In this document: positions 36,651 to 46,329 of the stretch, in pieces | How positions within the stretch are numbered: the first letter of the stretch is position 1 | Layout of the letters: the number at the start of each line of letters is the position of its first letter | Assembly (NCBI RefSeq): GCF_016132445.1 | Contig: NZ_CP046056.1 | Coordinates: forward strand, 806,001 to 870,000 | From: Venatoribacter cucullus | GTDB taxonomy: Bacteria > Pseudomonadota > Gammaproteobacteria > Pseudomonadales > Oceanobacteraceae | Direction of reading: 5' to 3' | Length of the DNA: 64,000 nucleotides | Program-made: the position numbers and the translations under genes | Notes under the pieces: generated by a model | The model's input: the letters and a program-made list of their open reading frames with translations, nothing else | What the model was told of the DNA's origin: nothing | The model's database searches: none

Positions 36651-37376
36651 ATGGAAAGACTTTACGCATTTCCCGACAACTCCAAACATTTTCATCAATT
36701 CGATTCGGACCAACGAATTAAAGAACACTCTGCCTATAAACAAGCCAAAGCAGGTGATGCAGAAGCAGCCTTCAGGTTGGTAACAGAACTTTCTATTGAA
36801 TTCATAAAAGCCCTGGCAGGTAAGTTTCCACCAGGGGTTATCTATGTAGCCCCCTTTGCACAAGAAGCAACAGGTGATAACGCCATACCTTTGTTGCTTT
36901 CAATTTTGTGTGCCCAGGTGCTGAATGGCAGTAATGAAACCGACATTGTTCAGCAGCAGCGTGTTTACCATACAGGCGCAGATCCAATGGAAAGGCTGCG
37001 ATTAAGGCCATCCTTTGAGGGTTGGGTTACCCCGGATGCAAGCTATGTTCTGGTCGATGATGTTGTCAGCATGGGTGGAACTTTGGCAGAACTGGCAAAC
37101 TTCATTCAGCTTAATAATGGTAAAGTGCTTGGAAGTATCACATTAGTGAATGCCGGAAGAACAACGGCATTTAAGCCAAATAAAAAGCACATTCGTCTCT
37201 TACAGGAGCGATTTGAAAATGAAATCAAAACCATCTTCGGAATTCACACCAGCGCCCTTACAGCCAACGAAGCAAGCTACCTTGTCGGCTTTAAAACCGC
37301 TGACGAGATCCGAAATCGATGCCTTAAGGCAGAAAAAGAAACAGATCTCCGACTACTATCAAAAGGTCTTGGCTAG
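36651..37376 (+). CDS. Phosphoribosyltransferase-like protein
   Basis: 241 residues, ATG behind AAGGAG. 'YVLVDDVVSMGGTLAELANF' is a PRPP-binding type I phosphoribosyltransferase motif (residues about 130-150). The N-terminal half has no clear family. The substrate is unknown; it is not one of the standard purine or pyrimidine salvage enzymes. More AT-rich than the left chromosome, and isolated between repeat islands A and B, so probably mobile cargo. Confidence 0.7.
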   Translation: MERLYAFPDNSKHFHQFDSDQRIKEHSAYKQAKAGDAEAAFRLVTELSIEFIKALAGKFPPGVIYVAPFAQEATGDNAIPLLLSILCAQVLNGSNETDIVQQQRVYHTGADPMERLRLRPSFEGWVTPDASYVLVDDVVSMGGTLAELANFIQLNNGKVLGSITLVNAGRTTAFKPNKKHIRLLQERFENEIKTIFGIHTSALTANEASYLVGFKTADEIRNRCLKAEKETDLRLLSKGLG

Positions 37377-37394
37377 TTACTGAATACATAGGGT

Positions 37395-38280
37395 GCCAGG
37401 AGCGGCATTTCTGCCGCGATGCCCGTCAACGGCGGGCCAATGAACATCAATGCGATATAGGCGGGTTTAACAACCCGAATCGTGACAAAAATGTCACTCC
37501 TACAAACCCGGCGCAGCCGCTGCGGTTTTACCCGGCCCATTCGTTACAGCCCGAAGGTTACCAAAACCAATAGCATCGTTTGGATGACTCCAAACGAGCG
37601 GGTAGGGGCAGGGACCGCCCCTTGGCCGCGTATGCTTAATTGGTTTTGGTAAACAAGGATTAAGCTGGAACGCGGGCCAGAGGGGTTCGCAAGGGGATGC
37701 CTCCCCTTGCACTGGGGCGCAGGGCCGGTTTTTGCTCCTGCAAAACCGGCATTTCCGCCATCCATGGCGGTAGGCAGAGCCCCGCATAAGCGGGCGAAGC
37801 CCGCAATGTAGGAGCGGGCCATGCCCGCGAATGCCCGTCAACGGCGGGCCAATGAACATCAATGCCGTATAGGCGGGTTTAACAACCCGTATCGTGACAA
37901 AAATGTCACTCCTACAAAGCCGGCGCAGCCGCCGCTGTTTTCCCGGCCCATTCGTTACAGCCCGCAGCTGAAAAAATCCGGTAGCCATGCCCGGATGGAC
38001 CGGGCAAGGATCGTGGCGCACGACGCGCCTTACGATCCGCTGGCGTAACCGGAATTTTTCAGCAAGGACAAGCTGGAACGCGGGCCAGAGAGGTTCGCAA
38101 GGGGATACCTCCCCTTGCATCCGGGGCGCAGGGGCAGAGCCCCGCATAAGCGGGCGAAGCCCGCAATGTAAGAGCGGGCCATGCCCGCGAATGCCCGCCA
38201 ACGGCGGGCCAATGAACATCAACACAGCATAAGCGGCCCTTGCGGGCCCGATTCGTGGGCATGGCCCACTCCCACAAAAT
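37395..38280. repeat. Palindromic mosaic-repeat island B (two composite units)
   Basis: No gene. Unit B1 (37510-37915) and unit B2 (37922-38220) share their flanks with island A. B2 carries the same three-way-junction module (37968-38062). B1 has a module of the same shape but different sequence (37558-37652) and an extra hairpin with CCGGTTTTTGC/GCAAAACCGG (37733-37753). GTGACAAAAATGTCAC palindromes lie near 37481 and 37892. A 307-codon open frame on the minus strand here is an artefact of the GC-rich repeats. Confidence 0.85.
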
Positions 38281-38319
38281 CCAGCGAAGCGCGCGTCAAG
38301 CAAACACCAAGGAACCCAC

Positions 38320-39207
38320 ATGCCAAAAGTCACCAAAGCAGTCATCCCGGTCGCCGGCCTTGGCACCCGCATGCTGCCCGCCAGCAAAGCCATTCCCAAA
38401 GAAATGCTCACCCTGGCCGACAAACCCCTTATTCAATACGTGGTGAACGAATGCGCGGCAGCGGGCATTACCGAAATTATACTGGTAACGCACTCCTCCA
38501 AAAACGCCATCGAAAACCACTTCGACACCTCGTTTGAACTGGAAACCACGCTTGAAGCGCGGGTAAAACGCCAGCTGCTGGACGAAGTGCGCGCCATTAC
38601 CCCCAAAGGCGTAACCATCATGCACGTACGTCAGGGCCAGGCCAAAGGCTTAGGCCACGCCGTACTGTGCGCCAAACCACTGGTGGGCGATGCCCCCTTT
38701 GTCGTGGTGCTGCCCGACGTATTAATAGACGACGCCGCCGCCAACCTGGAACAGGAAAACCTGGCCGCCATGGTGCGCGAGTTTGAACAAACCGGCACCA
38801 GCCAGATTCTGGTTGAACCCGTACCGGAAAAAGACGTAAACAAATACGGCATCGTCGACGTAGGCGGTGCAGACCTGCCGCCCGGCCACAGCGCCCAGCT
38901 GACCGGCATTGTTGAAAAACCCAGCCCCAAAGAAGCACCGTCTAACTTATCGGTGGTGGGCCGCTACGTATTCAGCAACCACATCATGCAACTGCTGGCC
39001 CACGTACCCCCGGGCGTTGGCGACGAAATACAACTGACCGACGGCATCTTCGACTTAATGAAACAAGAACCCGTCAACGCCTTCTGCATGACCGGCAAAT
39101 CGCACGACTGCGGCGGCAAACTGGGCTACATGAAAGCCTTCGTAGAATACAGCATGCGCCACAACACCGAAGGGAAAGCCTTCAGTGAATGGATTAAAAG
39201 CTTATAA
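38320..39207 (+). CDS. galU: UTP-glucose-1-phosphate uridylyltransferase
   Basis: 295 residues. '[20 protein letters not shown]' is the nucleotide-binding signature; '[19 protein letters not shown]', 'VLPDVLIDD' and '[15 protein letters not shown]' follow. It makes UDP-glucose for Ugd and galE-type enzymes. High-GC codon use matches the core chromosome, unlike the AT-rich genes further right, so it is a resident gene. It lies between repeat islands B and C. Confidence 0.96.
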   Translation: MPKVTKAVIPVAGLGTRMLPASKAIPKEMLTLADKPLIQYVVNECAAAGITEIILVTHSSKNAIENHFDTSFELETTLEARVKRQLLDEVRAITPKGVTIMHVRQGQAKGLGHAVLCAKPLVGDAPFVVVLPDVLIDDAAANLEQENLAAMVREFEQTGTSQILVEPVPEKDVNKYGIVDVGGADLPPGHSAQLTGIVEKPSPKEAPSNLSVVGRYVFSNHIMQLLAHVPPGVGDEIQLTDGIFDLMKQEPVNAFCMTGKSHDCGGKLGYMKAFVEYSMRHNTEGKAFSEWIKSL

Positions 39208-39434
39208 AGGTTGAGGGTTGGGCGTTCTGTAGGAGCGACATTTTTGTCGCGATGCCCGCTAACAGCGGGCCTATCGGCCCGAATCGTGACAAAAATGTCA
39301 CTCTTACAATCAGAGCACGCCCAACGCCCAACCCGGAACGCCCAACGAATTTACTGTAGGAGCGGCATTTTTGCCGCGATGAATTACAAAACTCGCGCCC
39401 CTGATGTTTTCCCGGCCCATTCGTTACAGCCCGC
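39208..39434. repeat. Palindromic-repeat island C
   Basis: No gene. Holds a GCGACATTTTTGTCGC palindrome (39236-39251), a GTGACAAAAATGTCAC palindrome (about 39286-39301), an AACGCCCAACG microrepeat (39310-39350) and a GGCATTTTTGCC palindrome (39363-39374). The arrangement mirrors pieces of islands A and B. Confidence 0.8.
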
Positions 39435-39458
39435 AAAAAGCCGTCACGCAGTGACGGC
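39435..39458 (-). terminator. Inverted copy of the 17.28-kb terminator hairpin
   Basis: AAAAAGCCGTCAC-GCA-GTGACGGC. On the minus strand it is a stem followed by a T run, the reverse of the terminator at 17280-17302. No minus-strand gene precedes it, so it is probably carried as repeat cargo. Confidence 0.5.
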
Positions 39459-39522
39459 CAGAAACCGAACTGTCACAAAGCTTACCTAGCATCGTCCCAA
39501 ACAGACATGCAGGGTAAGCACA

Positions 39523-40734
39523 ATGAAAATAGCGGTTGCAGGAACAGGATACGTAGGGTTATCGAATGCCATACTGCTGGCGCAGCACAATGAGGTTGTG
39601 GCAACAGACATTGTTCCCGGCAAAGTAGCCATGCTCAACAACCGGCAGTCACCTATTGCCGATGCCGAAATAGAACACTTCCTGCAACACAAAACGCTCA
39701 ACTTCCGCGCCACGCTAAACAAAGAAGATGCCTACAAAAACGCAGAATTCGTAATAATCGCCACCCCAACGGACTACGACCCGTACACCAACACCTTCAA
39801 CACCCAAAGTGTCGAAGCGGTAATACACGACGTACAGGCCATTAACCCTGCGGCGGTGATGGTAATAAAATCCACCGTGCCGGTAGGGTATACCCAGCGG
39901 ATTAAAGAATTGTTGCAATGCGAAAACCTGCTGTTTTCGCCCGAATTCCTGCGCGAAGGCAGAGCCCTGTACGACAACCTGCACCCCTCCCGCATTATTG
40001 TGGGCGAACGCAGCCAGCGTGCCGAAACCTTCGCCAACCTGCTGCAACAAGGTGCGATAAAACAAGACATACCGGTACTGTTTACCAACAGCACCGAAGC
40101 TGAAGCGGTAAAACTGTTCAGCAACACCTATTTGGCCATGCGCGTAGCCTACTTCAACGAGTTGGACACCTACGCCGAAACCCACGGGTTAGACACCAAA
40201 CAAATTATTGAAGGGGTAGGGTTAGACCCACGAATAGGCAGCCTCTACAACAACCCCAGCTTCGGCTACGGCGGCTACTGCCTGCCGAAAGACACCAAAC
40301 AACTGCTGGCCAACTACAACGAAGTACCGAATAACCTGATTCGCGCCATTGTCGATGCCAACACCACCCGCAAAGACTTTATTGCTGAATCCATTGTGCG
40401 CCGTAACCCCAAAGTCGTGGGCATATACCGGCTGGTAATGAAAAGCGGCTCAGACAACTTCCGCGCCTCGGCCATACAGGGCGTGATGAAACGCATCAAA
40501 GCCAAAGGCATTGAGGTAGTGGTGTACGAACCTGTACTGGAAGAAGAACGCTTCTTTAATTCACGGGTAATAAACGATTTAACGGAATTTAAACAGCTTG
40601 CCGACGTTATAGTGGCTAACCGCCCAGCGCAACAGTCGATAGCCTACCTGTTTAAGATTACTCAGTGCTTAGAAGTGTTTAGTACCTTGTTACCGGCTGT
40701 GGCGTTAGAACAGTATTTGAGTGAGAAGGCGTAG
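39523..40734 (+). CDS. ugd: UDP-glucose 6-dehydrogenase, copy 1
   Basis: 403 residues. '[20 protein letters not shown]' is the Rossmann loop, the catalytic cysteine is in '[14 protein letters not shown]', and '[19 protein letters not shown]' is the family signature. It oxidises UDP-glucose to UDP-glucuronate. Its start and body are very similar to the copy at 50659-51825, but codon use is GC-richer. C-terminal 25 residues differ. First gene of block 2. Confidence 0.95.
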   Translation: MKIAVAGTGYVGLSNAILLAQHNEVVATDIVPGKVAMLNNRQSPIADAEIEHFLQHKTLNFRATLNKEDAYKNAEFVIIATPTDYDPYTNTFNTQSVEAVIHDVQAINPAAVMVIKSTVPVGYTQRIKELLQCENLLFSPEFLREGRALYDNLHPSRIIVGERSQRAETFANLLQQGAIKQDIPVLFTNSTEAEAVKLFSNTYLAMRVAYFNELDTYAETHGLDTKQIIEGVGLDPRIGSLYNNPSFGYGGYCLPKDTKQLLANYNEVPNNLIRAIVDANTTRKDFIAESIVRRNPKVVGIYRLVMKSGSDNFRASAIQGVMKRIKAKGIEVVVYEPVLEEERFFNSRVINDLTEFKQLADVIVANRPAQQSIAYLFKITQCLEVFSTLLPAVALEQYLSEKA

Positions 40735-40796
40735 CAGGCGTTGAAGGGTATAAGAGAAAAGTTTTTAGGTGACAATTCTATGGGTGATAAACCACA

Positions 40797-42338
40797 GTGA
40801 CTGTAGATACCTCAAATCAAAAATACAAACGTATGGCCAAAAATGCGGGGATGCTTTACATCCGCATGCTGTTGACAATGGCAGTGACTTTGTACACATC
40901 AAGGGTCGTGTTACAGACGCTTGGCGTTGATGATTTTGGTATTTACAGTGTGGTTGCTGGTTTTGTCACTATGCTGGGCTTCCTAAACAGCGCTATGTCG
41001 TCAGCTACTCAGCGCTTTCTTTCATTTGAGTTGGGTAAGCCAGGCGATAAAGATATGCGTGGAATATTCAGCATGAGTCTGAATATCCATGTCCTTATTG
41101 CTGTATTTGTGCTGGTATTGGGCGAAACTGTTGGGCTGTGGTTTGTAAAAACGCAAATGACCATACCTGCCGATAGAATGCTTGCCGCAGAGTGGGTATT
41201 TCACTTCGCACTGTTGTCATTTATGGTCACCATCGTGAGTGTGCCCTATAACGCCCTAATCATTGCTCATGAGCGCATGAGTGTCTTTGCTTGGGTCAGT
41301 ATCATTGATGTAACGCTGAAACTGTTAATTGTGTTTATGCTCAGTTGGTTCGGCATGGATAAGCTGATCCTATATGCAGTACTCAGCTTGGCTGTAGTTT
41401 TTATCGTATTTATGGTGTATCGCAGCTACTGTAAAATTCGCTTTACGGAGTCTCGTTTTAGGCTGTATTGGGATAAACAGCTATTCAATATTATGCTCTC
41501 TTTTACCGGCTGGAGTCTATGGGGTAATCTTTCTGCTGTTATGACTGGTCAGGGAATAAATGTACTCTTAAATATTTTCTTTGGGCCAGTAGCTAATGCT
41601 GCTACTGCTATTGCTATGCAAGTCTCGGGTGCGTTAAACAGTTTTATAAGTAATTTGCAGGTGGCGATTAGCCCGCAGATTATAAAGTCTTATGCAACAC
41701 AGGATATGGAGTATATGCATAAGCTTGTATGTAATGGCGCTAAGTATAGTTTTTTTGTATTGTTATTATTATCCGTTCCAGTATTAAATAATATGAGTTT
41801 TATTTTGTCAGTATGGCTCGGAAATGTTCCTGACTATACAGTTGTTTTTACCAGGTTGATTATATTGAGTATCTTGATTGAAAGCCTTTCTCGTACATTT
41901 ATTACTGCTGCGCAAGCTACTGGGCGTGTTAAGCTTTATCAGTTTGTTGTTGGTGGAATATTACTCCTAAATATTCCAATTTCCTATGCTATTCTCAAGG
42001 CAGGAAGTGCACCTGAAGTAGTCTTTTATGTAACTATCTCTTTGTCAGTTTCCGCGTTGTTAGCAAGGATTCAATTAGCATCATCATTGATAAATATGAA
42101 AAAGCGCAAGTATATATTTGATACGCTAGTGCCTGTGATCGCTGTAGCATTATTTGTATTTCTTGCGAATAGATTTATTAATGATTTTTTTACTGCCTCA
42201 CTCTTAGATTTTTTTCTTTCTACACTAGCATCAAGTTTTTTGATTGTTGTTGCAGTTTTTTTTGTTGGTTTAAAGCAAAACGAACGCGCTTTATTAGGTC
42301 GAATATTTTTAAATATAAAAAAAAGAATGTGGCAGTAA
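40797..42338 (+). CDS. wzx: Wzx-type oligosaccharide flippase
   Basis: 513 residues, GTG start. About 12-14 transmembrane helices; N-terminal 'TLYTSRVVLQTLGVDDFGIY' and 'SSATQRFLSFELGK' are typical of Wzx/MATE-like polysaccharide exporters. It moves the lipid-linked repeat unit to the periplasm for polymerisation by the EpsG-like protein at 45218. AT content rises through the gene, marking the start of the acquired block. Confidence 0.9.
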   Translation: MTVDTSNQKYKRMAKNAGMLYIRMLLTMAVTLYTSRVVLQTLGVDDFGIYSVVAGFVTMLGFLNSAMSSATQRFLSFELGKPGDKDMRGIFSMSLNIHVLIAVFVLVLGETVGLWFVKTQMTIPADRMLAAEWVFHFALLSFMVTIVSVPYNALIIAHERMSVFAWVSIIDVTLKLLIVFMLSWFGMDKLILYAVLSLAVVFIVFMVYRSYCKIRFTESRFRLYWDKQLFNIMLSFTGWSLWGNLSAVMTGQGINVLLNIFFGPVANAATAIAMQVSGALNSFISNLQVAISPQIIKSYATQDMEYMHKLVCNGAKYSFFVLLLLSVPVLNNMSFILSVWLGNVPDYTVVFTRLIILSILIESLSRTFITAAQATGRVKLYQFVVGGILLLNIPISYAILKAGSAPEVVFYVTISLSVSALLARIQLASSLINMKKRKYIFDTLVPVIAVALFVFLANRFINDFFTASLLDFFLSTLASSFLIVVAVFFVGLKQNERALLGRIFLNIKKRMWQ

Positions 42339-42363
42339 TATGACAAGTAAATATTAAGTTATA

Positions 42364-43733
42364 GTGCAAGTTGTTGATAATGACATGTGCACAGGGTGTG
42401 GGCTTTGTACATATAAGTGCTCATCGAATGCCCTCTCTATGGGCTGGAATAAAGAAGGCTTTCTTGTTCCTGAGCTAACGGGGTCCTGTGATAACGATGC
42501 AGCTTGTATCAGTGTGTGCCCGTTTAATCCACTACCTCTTGAGCCTGTAAAAGATGAAACGGCGTTAGCTGAAATCTTTCTTACCGAAGGTACACAAACT
42601 GAAGAAAAGCTCGGCAGGCTGACCGGTATTTATGCTGCTTACTCAAATGAGTTCCGCGAAACTTCATCCTCTGGTGGTATTGCCACGTATGTATTTGATC
42701 AGTTGCTTGATAAAGGCATCATTGACCATGTGTTTTCAGTGCGTTCACCAAATGAAAGTGGCCCGCACTATGAGTACAAAGTCGCGAGTAATAAAACTGA
42801 ACTAAGAGACTCAGCAAAAACAAAATATTATCCTGTGACCTTAGCAACGGTACTACCTGAATTAGAAAAGCTTGAAGGTAAGGTTGCTATTGTTGGTGTT
42901 GCCTGTTTTGTAAAAGCGGTACGGTTAGCGCAGCACTACGATCCAGTATTGAAAGAAAAAATCCCTTTTGTTGCTGGCATTATTTGTGGGGGGGGGTGAA
43001 AAGTAAATTTTTCACTGAGTATCTTGCTTCAAAAGCAGGAGCAGATCATGAGAATATTAAGTCACCAAACTTTAGAATAAAAGATGTAACAAGTACGGCT
43101 AGCGACTATGCATTTGGTTGCGAAGACGTTGCGAGTGACGATTATAAAAAGATAAAAATGCGCGAAGTCGGCGACATGTGGGGTACAGGTCTTTTTAAAG
43201 CCAATGCATGTGATTTCTGTGATGATGTTGTTACTGAGTTGGCCGATATCTCTTTAGGCGATGCCTGGCTTGAGCCCTATAGCAAAGACGGTCGTGGTAC
43301 CAGTGTGATTGTAACCCGCAGTCCTTTGGCTGAAAGCATCATACAAGAAGGCGCTAACAGCTCGGCTATTGTTATTGAGCCTATCAGCCCAGACACCATG
43401 CGCGCTTCTCAGCAAGGCAGCTATAACCATCGCCACGACGGACTTTATGTCAGAGTAAAAGAAGCGCAGGCAATGGGTGTGGCTATTCCTGAAAAAAGAT
43501 ATGGAAAGAAGCCCGTCACGCTTGATGTGGCCTTAGTGCAAAAGCTAAGGCGCGTGACTCGACAAAAAAGCCTAGAAGTTTGGAGTCAGACACAAACAGC
43601 CGCTGAGTTTGATAAAGAAATGCAGAGTGCTTTATTTAACTTAAGAGTTGCAACAAAGATTACACATATTAGGCGCATGGGCTTTAAGCATTTTATACAA
43701 CGGTTAACAGCACGAATTATGAGAGAAAAATGA
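42364..43733 (+). pseudogene. F420-hydrogenase beta-like gene, frameshifted at a G9 tract
   Basis: Two frames join at 42988-42996. The first (42364-42999, GTG start) has two ferredoxin clusters, 'CTGCGLCTYKC' and 'CISVCPFNP', and ends 'VAGIICGGG' at a TGA. The second continues 'GGVKSKFFTEYLASKAG' to 43733. Together they form one 456-residue protein of the coenzyme F420 hydrogenase/dehydrogenase beta family, often found beside pyruvyl transferases in polysaccharide clusters. Seven or ten G would restore the frame; nine are present. It is therefore either a pseudogene or a phase-variable gene in the off state. ATGA overlap with the pyruvyl transferase. Confidence 0.85.
42988..42996 (+). repeat. 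G9 homopolymer at the frameshift
   Basis: Nine consecutive G between TGT and TGAAAAG. Loss of two or gain of one G joins the two halves of the surrounding gene. Confidence 0.92.
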
Positions 43734-44854
43734 AAATAGCAATCCTTACCCAGCCCCTACATACCAACTACGGCGGCAACCTTCAAAACTTTGCCCTGCA
43801 AAAAGTGCTTACAGACATGGGGCATGAACCGGTGACTATTGATAGGCACCATACTGTTAAGTTACGTACAAAACTAAAGCTAGGCTACTTTAAAAATTTG
43901 CTTATGCATTTTTTAAAAGGCACACCTAAACCACTATGGAAAAGCTACTTTTCTTCCAAAAAAGAGCAGGCGTATCTTCGCCAAGATATCACTGCTTTTA
44001 TTGATACCTATATTAATAAAACGCCGCGTCTATATTCTAACGCCGCCGTTCATGCTGTATTCAAACAAAATAAATTTGATGCAGTGATCGTGGGCAGTGA
44101 CCAATGCTGGCGTCCTAAATATTCGCCTAATATTTATACCTACTACCTAGACTTTCTGAAAGACAATAAAGAAATAAAAAAACTTGCCTATGCAGCGTCA
44201 TTTGGTACAGACCAATGGGAATACACCGAAGAACAAACAGCGCGTTGCAAAAAGTTAATTCAACAGTTTGACTTAGTCACAGTACGTGAAAAAGCAGCCG
44301 TTAACCTTGTTACAGAAAAACTCAACAAAGACGCCGAGTTTGTATTGGACCCTACTCTTCTCTTAAGCAAAGAAGACTACATTGAATTATTTGTTGGAAA
44401 AAACTTACCAGACAATAAAGGAATATATACTTATATACTCGATGACAGCGACTGGAAAACCCAAGTAGTAGAAACTGCAAAAGAAACACTTGGCTTGCCG
44501 CAGTTTAGCAACCAGCACAATAAACACACCATAAACAGCGAAAAAATACCCAGCATAGAAAGCTGGATAAAAGGCTTTGCCGATGCAGATTTTGTTATAA
44601 CAGACTCATTCCATGGCACGGTTTTCTCAATTATTTTCAACAAGCCCTTTATCAGCCTTGTTAATGTAAGCCGTGGTGCATCAAGGTTTGAGTCCATATT
44701 GGGTGAGTTTGATCTTATGCAAAGACTGGCCAGTGATTTTGATCAACAGTACATTGAAGCACTTATAGAAGAAGCTATTGCTTATGATGGCGTAAACCAG
44801 AAGCTGGACGCTCTGCGCAGTCATTCAAAAGAAGTACTTAAAAAAGCACTGTAA
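43730..44854 (+). CDS. Polysaccharide pyruvyl transferase family protein
   Basis: 374 residues. 'TQPLHTNYGGNLQNFALQKV' start, 'DAVIVGSDQCWRPKYSP' and 'FVITDSFHGTVFSIIFNKPF' are those of the WcaK/PssM family (PF04230), which adds pyruvate ketals to sugars. The adjacent F420-beta-like gene is a common companion. The overlap ATGA with the second half of that gene means its translation may depend on the G-tract state. Confidence 0.88.
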   Translation: MKIAILTQPLHTNYGGNLQNFALQKVLTDMGHEPVTIDRHHTVKLRTKLKLGYFKNLLMHFLKGTPKPLWKSYFSSKKEQAYLRQDITAFIDTYINKTPRLYSNAAVHAVFKQNKFDAVIVGSDQCWRPKYSPNIYTYYLDFLKDNKEIKKLAYAASFGTDQWEYTEEQTARCKKLIQQFDLVTVREKAAVNLVTEKLNKDAEFVLDPTLLLSKEDYIELFVGKNLPDNKGIYTYILDDSDWKTQVVETAKETLGLPQFSNQHNKHTINSEKIPSIESWIKGFADADFVITDSFHGTVFSIIFNKPFISLVNVSRGASRFESILGEFDLMQRLASDFDQQYIEALIEEAIAYDGVNQKLDALRSHSKEVLKKAL

Positions 44855-45217
44855 GCCATCGAAATCAAGCAGTAAGAAACGGCATTAAAACCTTGCTATC
44901 TTCATTCTTATTTCAAGCTTATTACTAGCCTGCAACAACCAGCGTTTACGTAGCGATGAGAGGCCGCTGCCTACTAGATAGATATAGTTATAGCTACAAA
45001 GCCTCATTGCATCAATAAGCCGTTTGCTACGGAAGCATTATGTGTATGTTTGTGAGGCGTTGGGGGATGGGAAGTAAAATAGCTGAGCCTTTATAATATC
45101 TGGCTTACGGTGCTGTATAATCCAGCACATATATTCTTGCTGATGTAAGTTGTTTTGAAATATTAAACATAAATATTTTTAGCTGTTCGCACAAAATTTA
45201 AAAAAGTAAAATAACTA
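44855..45217. other. Non-coding AT-rich gap
   Basis: 363 bases between pyruvyl transferase and polymerase genes. Several stops in all frames; no repeat, promoter or RNA structure recognised. It may hold the remains of a decayed gene. Confidence 0.4.
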
Positions 45218-46327
45218 ATGGCAACCGTAATTTTTTATAACTTTATACTACTTAGCAGCACTTTTTTTGTGTGGGCAAGCGAGAAAGGACGCACGCGATT
45301 TGACCGCTGGTTTCTGCTAGGTATCGCCTTTTTGCTTGTGTTTGTGCCTGCGGCAATACGTTATGACATAGGTACAGACTATGTTAATTACTTAGCAATA
45401 TATGAAGGCACGTCAGCTACAAAAACACTTGAGCCTTATAAGTTTAAAGAGCCTTTATTCTACTTTGTTAATTGGTTTTACCAAAGTATTGACGCTCATT
45501 TTCAATGGGTGTTTGCCACATTCGCTTTTATATTTACGGCTGTAGCTTTTAAAGCATACCCAAAAAAGAATGCTTGGTTACTGCACTTCTTGTTTTTTTC
45601 GATGTTGTGGTTTTTTAGCTTTAATGGTATTAGGCAAGCAATTGCCTTGTCATTTTGTTTGTTAGCTTTATTTAATTATTTTGATAAACGTTACTTATGG
45701 TTTGCTTTTTTAACTGTTCTTGCTTCTTTCTTTCACCAAAGTGCTCTACTAATAACCTTAGCAGGTGTTATTGCATTAATACCCTTGCCAAATTTTTTGA
45801 AAAACAAGGTTTCACCTTTGGTTATTTTAGGCGTGTTAGCAATTGCTTTATTTTCTACGAGTCTTCTACTTAGTTATATGGAACAAATTTTAAATTTAAT
45901 AGGCTTAACAAAATACGCTAATTACTTTAATAGCACTAGGCACTTTATTCCAAGAGGTTTTGGCACGGGCTTGGGTGTGCTGGCTAAAGTGTTATTCTCT
46001 ATTTTTATAATATCTAATATTAAAAGCTTTGTTGACATCAATAAAAACTACTGGTTATTAATAATTTTAATAGCCCTTTATGCTTTAGGTGTAGTGCTTG
46101 CAAATCAAATTATTATATTTGGTAGGATGGCAGACACTTTTGTGGTTGCGCAAATTTTGGGCGCATATTTGCTGTGGACATTACCCCGCAATAAAAAACT
46201 TAATAGACTGGTAGTTAGTATATTCATGCTATTTCTTATCTTGTCTTTCACTAAAGATGGGTTTGGTATTGAAACCAGTTACGCAGACCCAAAACGTAAC
46301 CCTTATCAAACTATTTTCTCAGAGTAA
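45218..46327 (+). CDS. wzy: EpsG-family O-antigen/capsule polymerase (Wzy)
   Basis: 369 residues with about ten transmembrane helices. 'RYDIGTDYVNYLAIYEG' after the second helix and 'FNGIRQAIALSFCLLAL' plus 'SFFHQSALL' are EpsG/Wzy signatures. It joins repeat units in the periplasm. Gene symbol is by role; sequence identity to named Wzy proteins is expected to be low. Strongly AT-rich. The GT2 gene follows after 2 bases. Confidence 0.85.
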   Translation: MATVIFYNFILLSSTFFVWASEKGRTRFDRWFLLGIAFLLVFVPAAIRYDIGTDYVNYLAIYEGTSATKTLEPYKFKEPLFYFVNWFYQSIDAHFQWVFATFAFIFTAVAFKAYPKKNAWLLHFLFFSMLWFFSFNGIRQAIALSFCLLALFNYFDKRYLWFAFLTVLASFFHQSALLITLAGVIALIPLPNFLKNKVSPLVILGVLAIALFSTSLLLSYMEQILNLIGLTKYANYFNSTRHFIPRGFGTGLGVLAKVLFSIFIISNIKSFVDINKNYWLLIILIALYALGVVLANQIIIFGRMADTFVVAQILGAYLLWTLPRNKKLNRLVVSIFMLFLILSFTKDGFGIETSYADPKRNPYQTIFSE

Positions 46328-46329
46328 AA

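Noticed and set aside
35641-38280. Repeat islands as a CRISPR array
   Set aside because: Repeats are palindromic modules of varied length with no regular unique spacers, and no cas genes are present.
37500-38423. 307-codon open frame on the minus strand
   Set aside because: It runs across two copies of GC-rich repeats and into galU; the translation repeats itself and has no domain. It is an artefact of stop-poor palindromic DNA.
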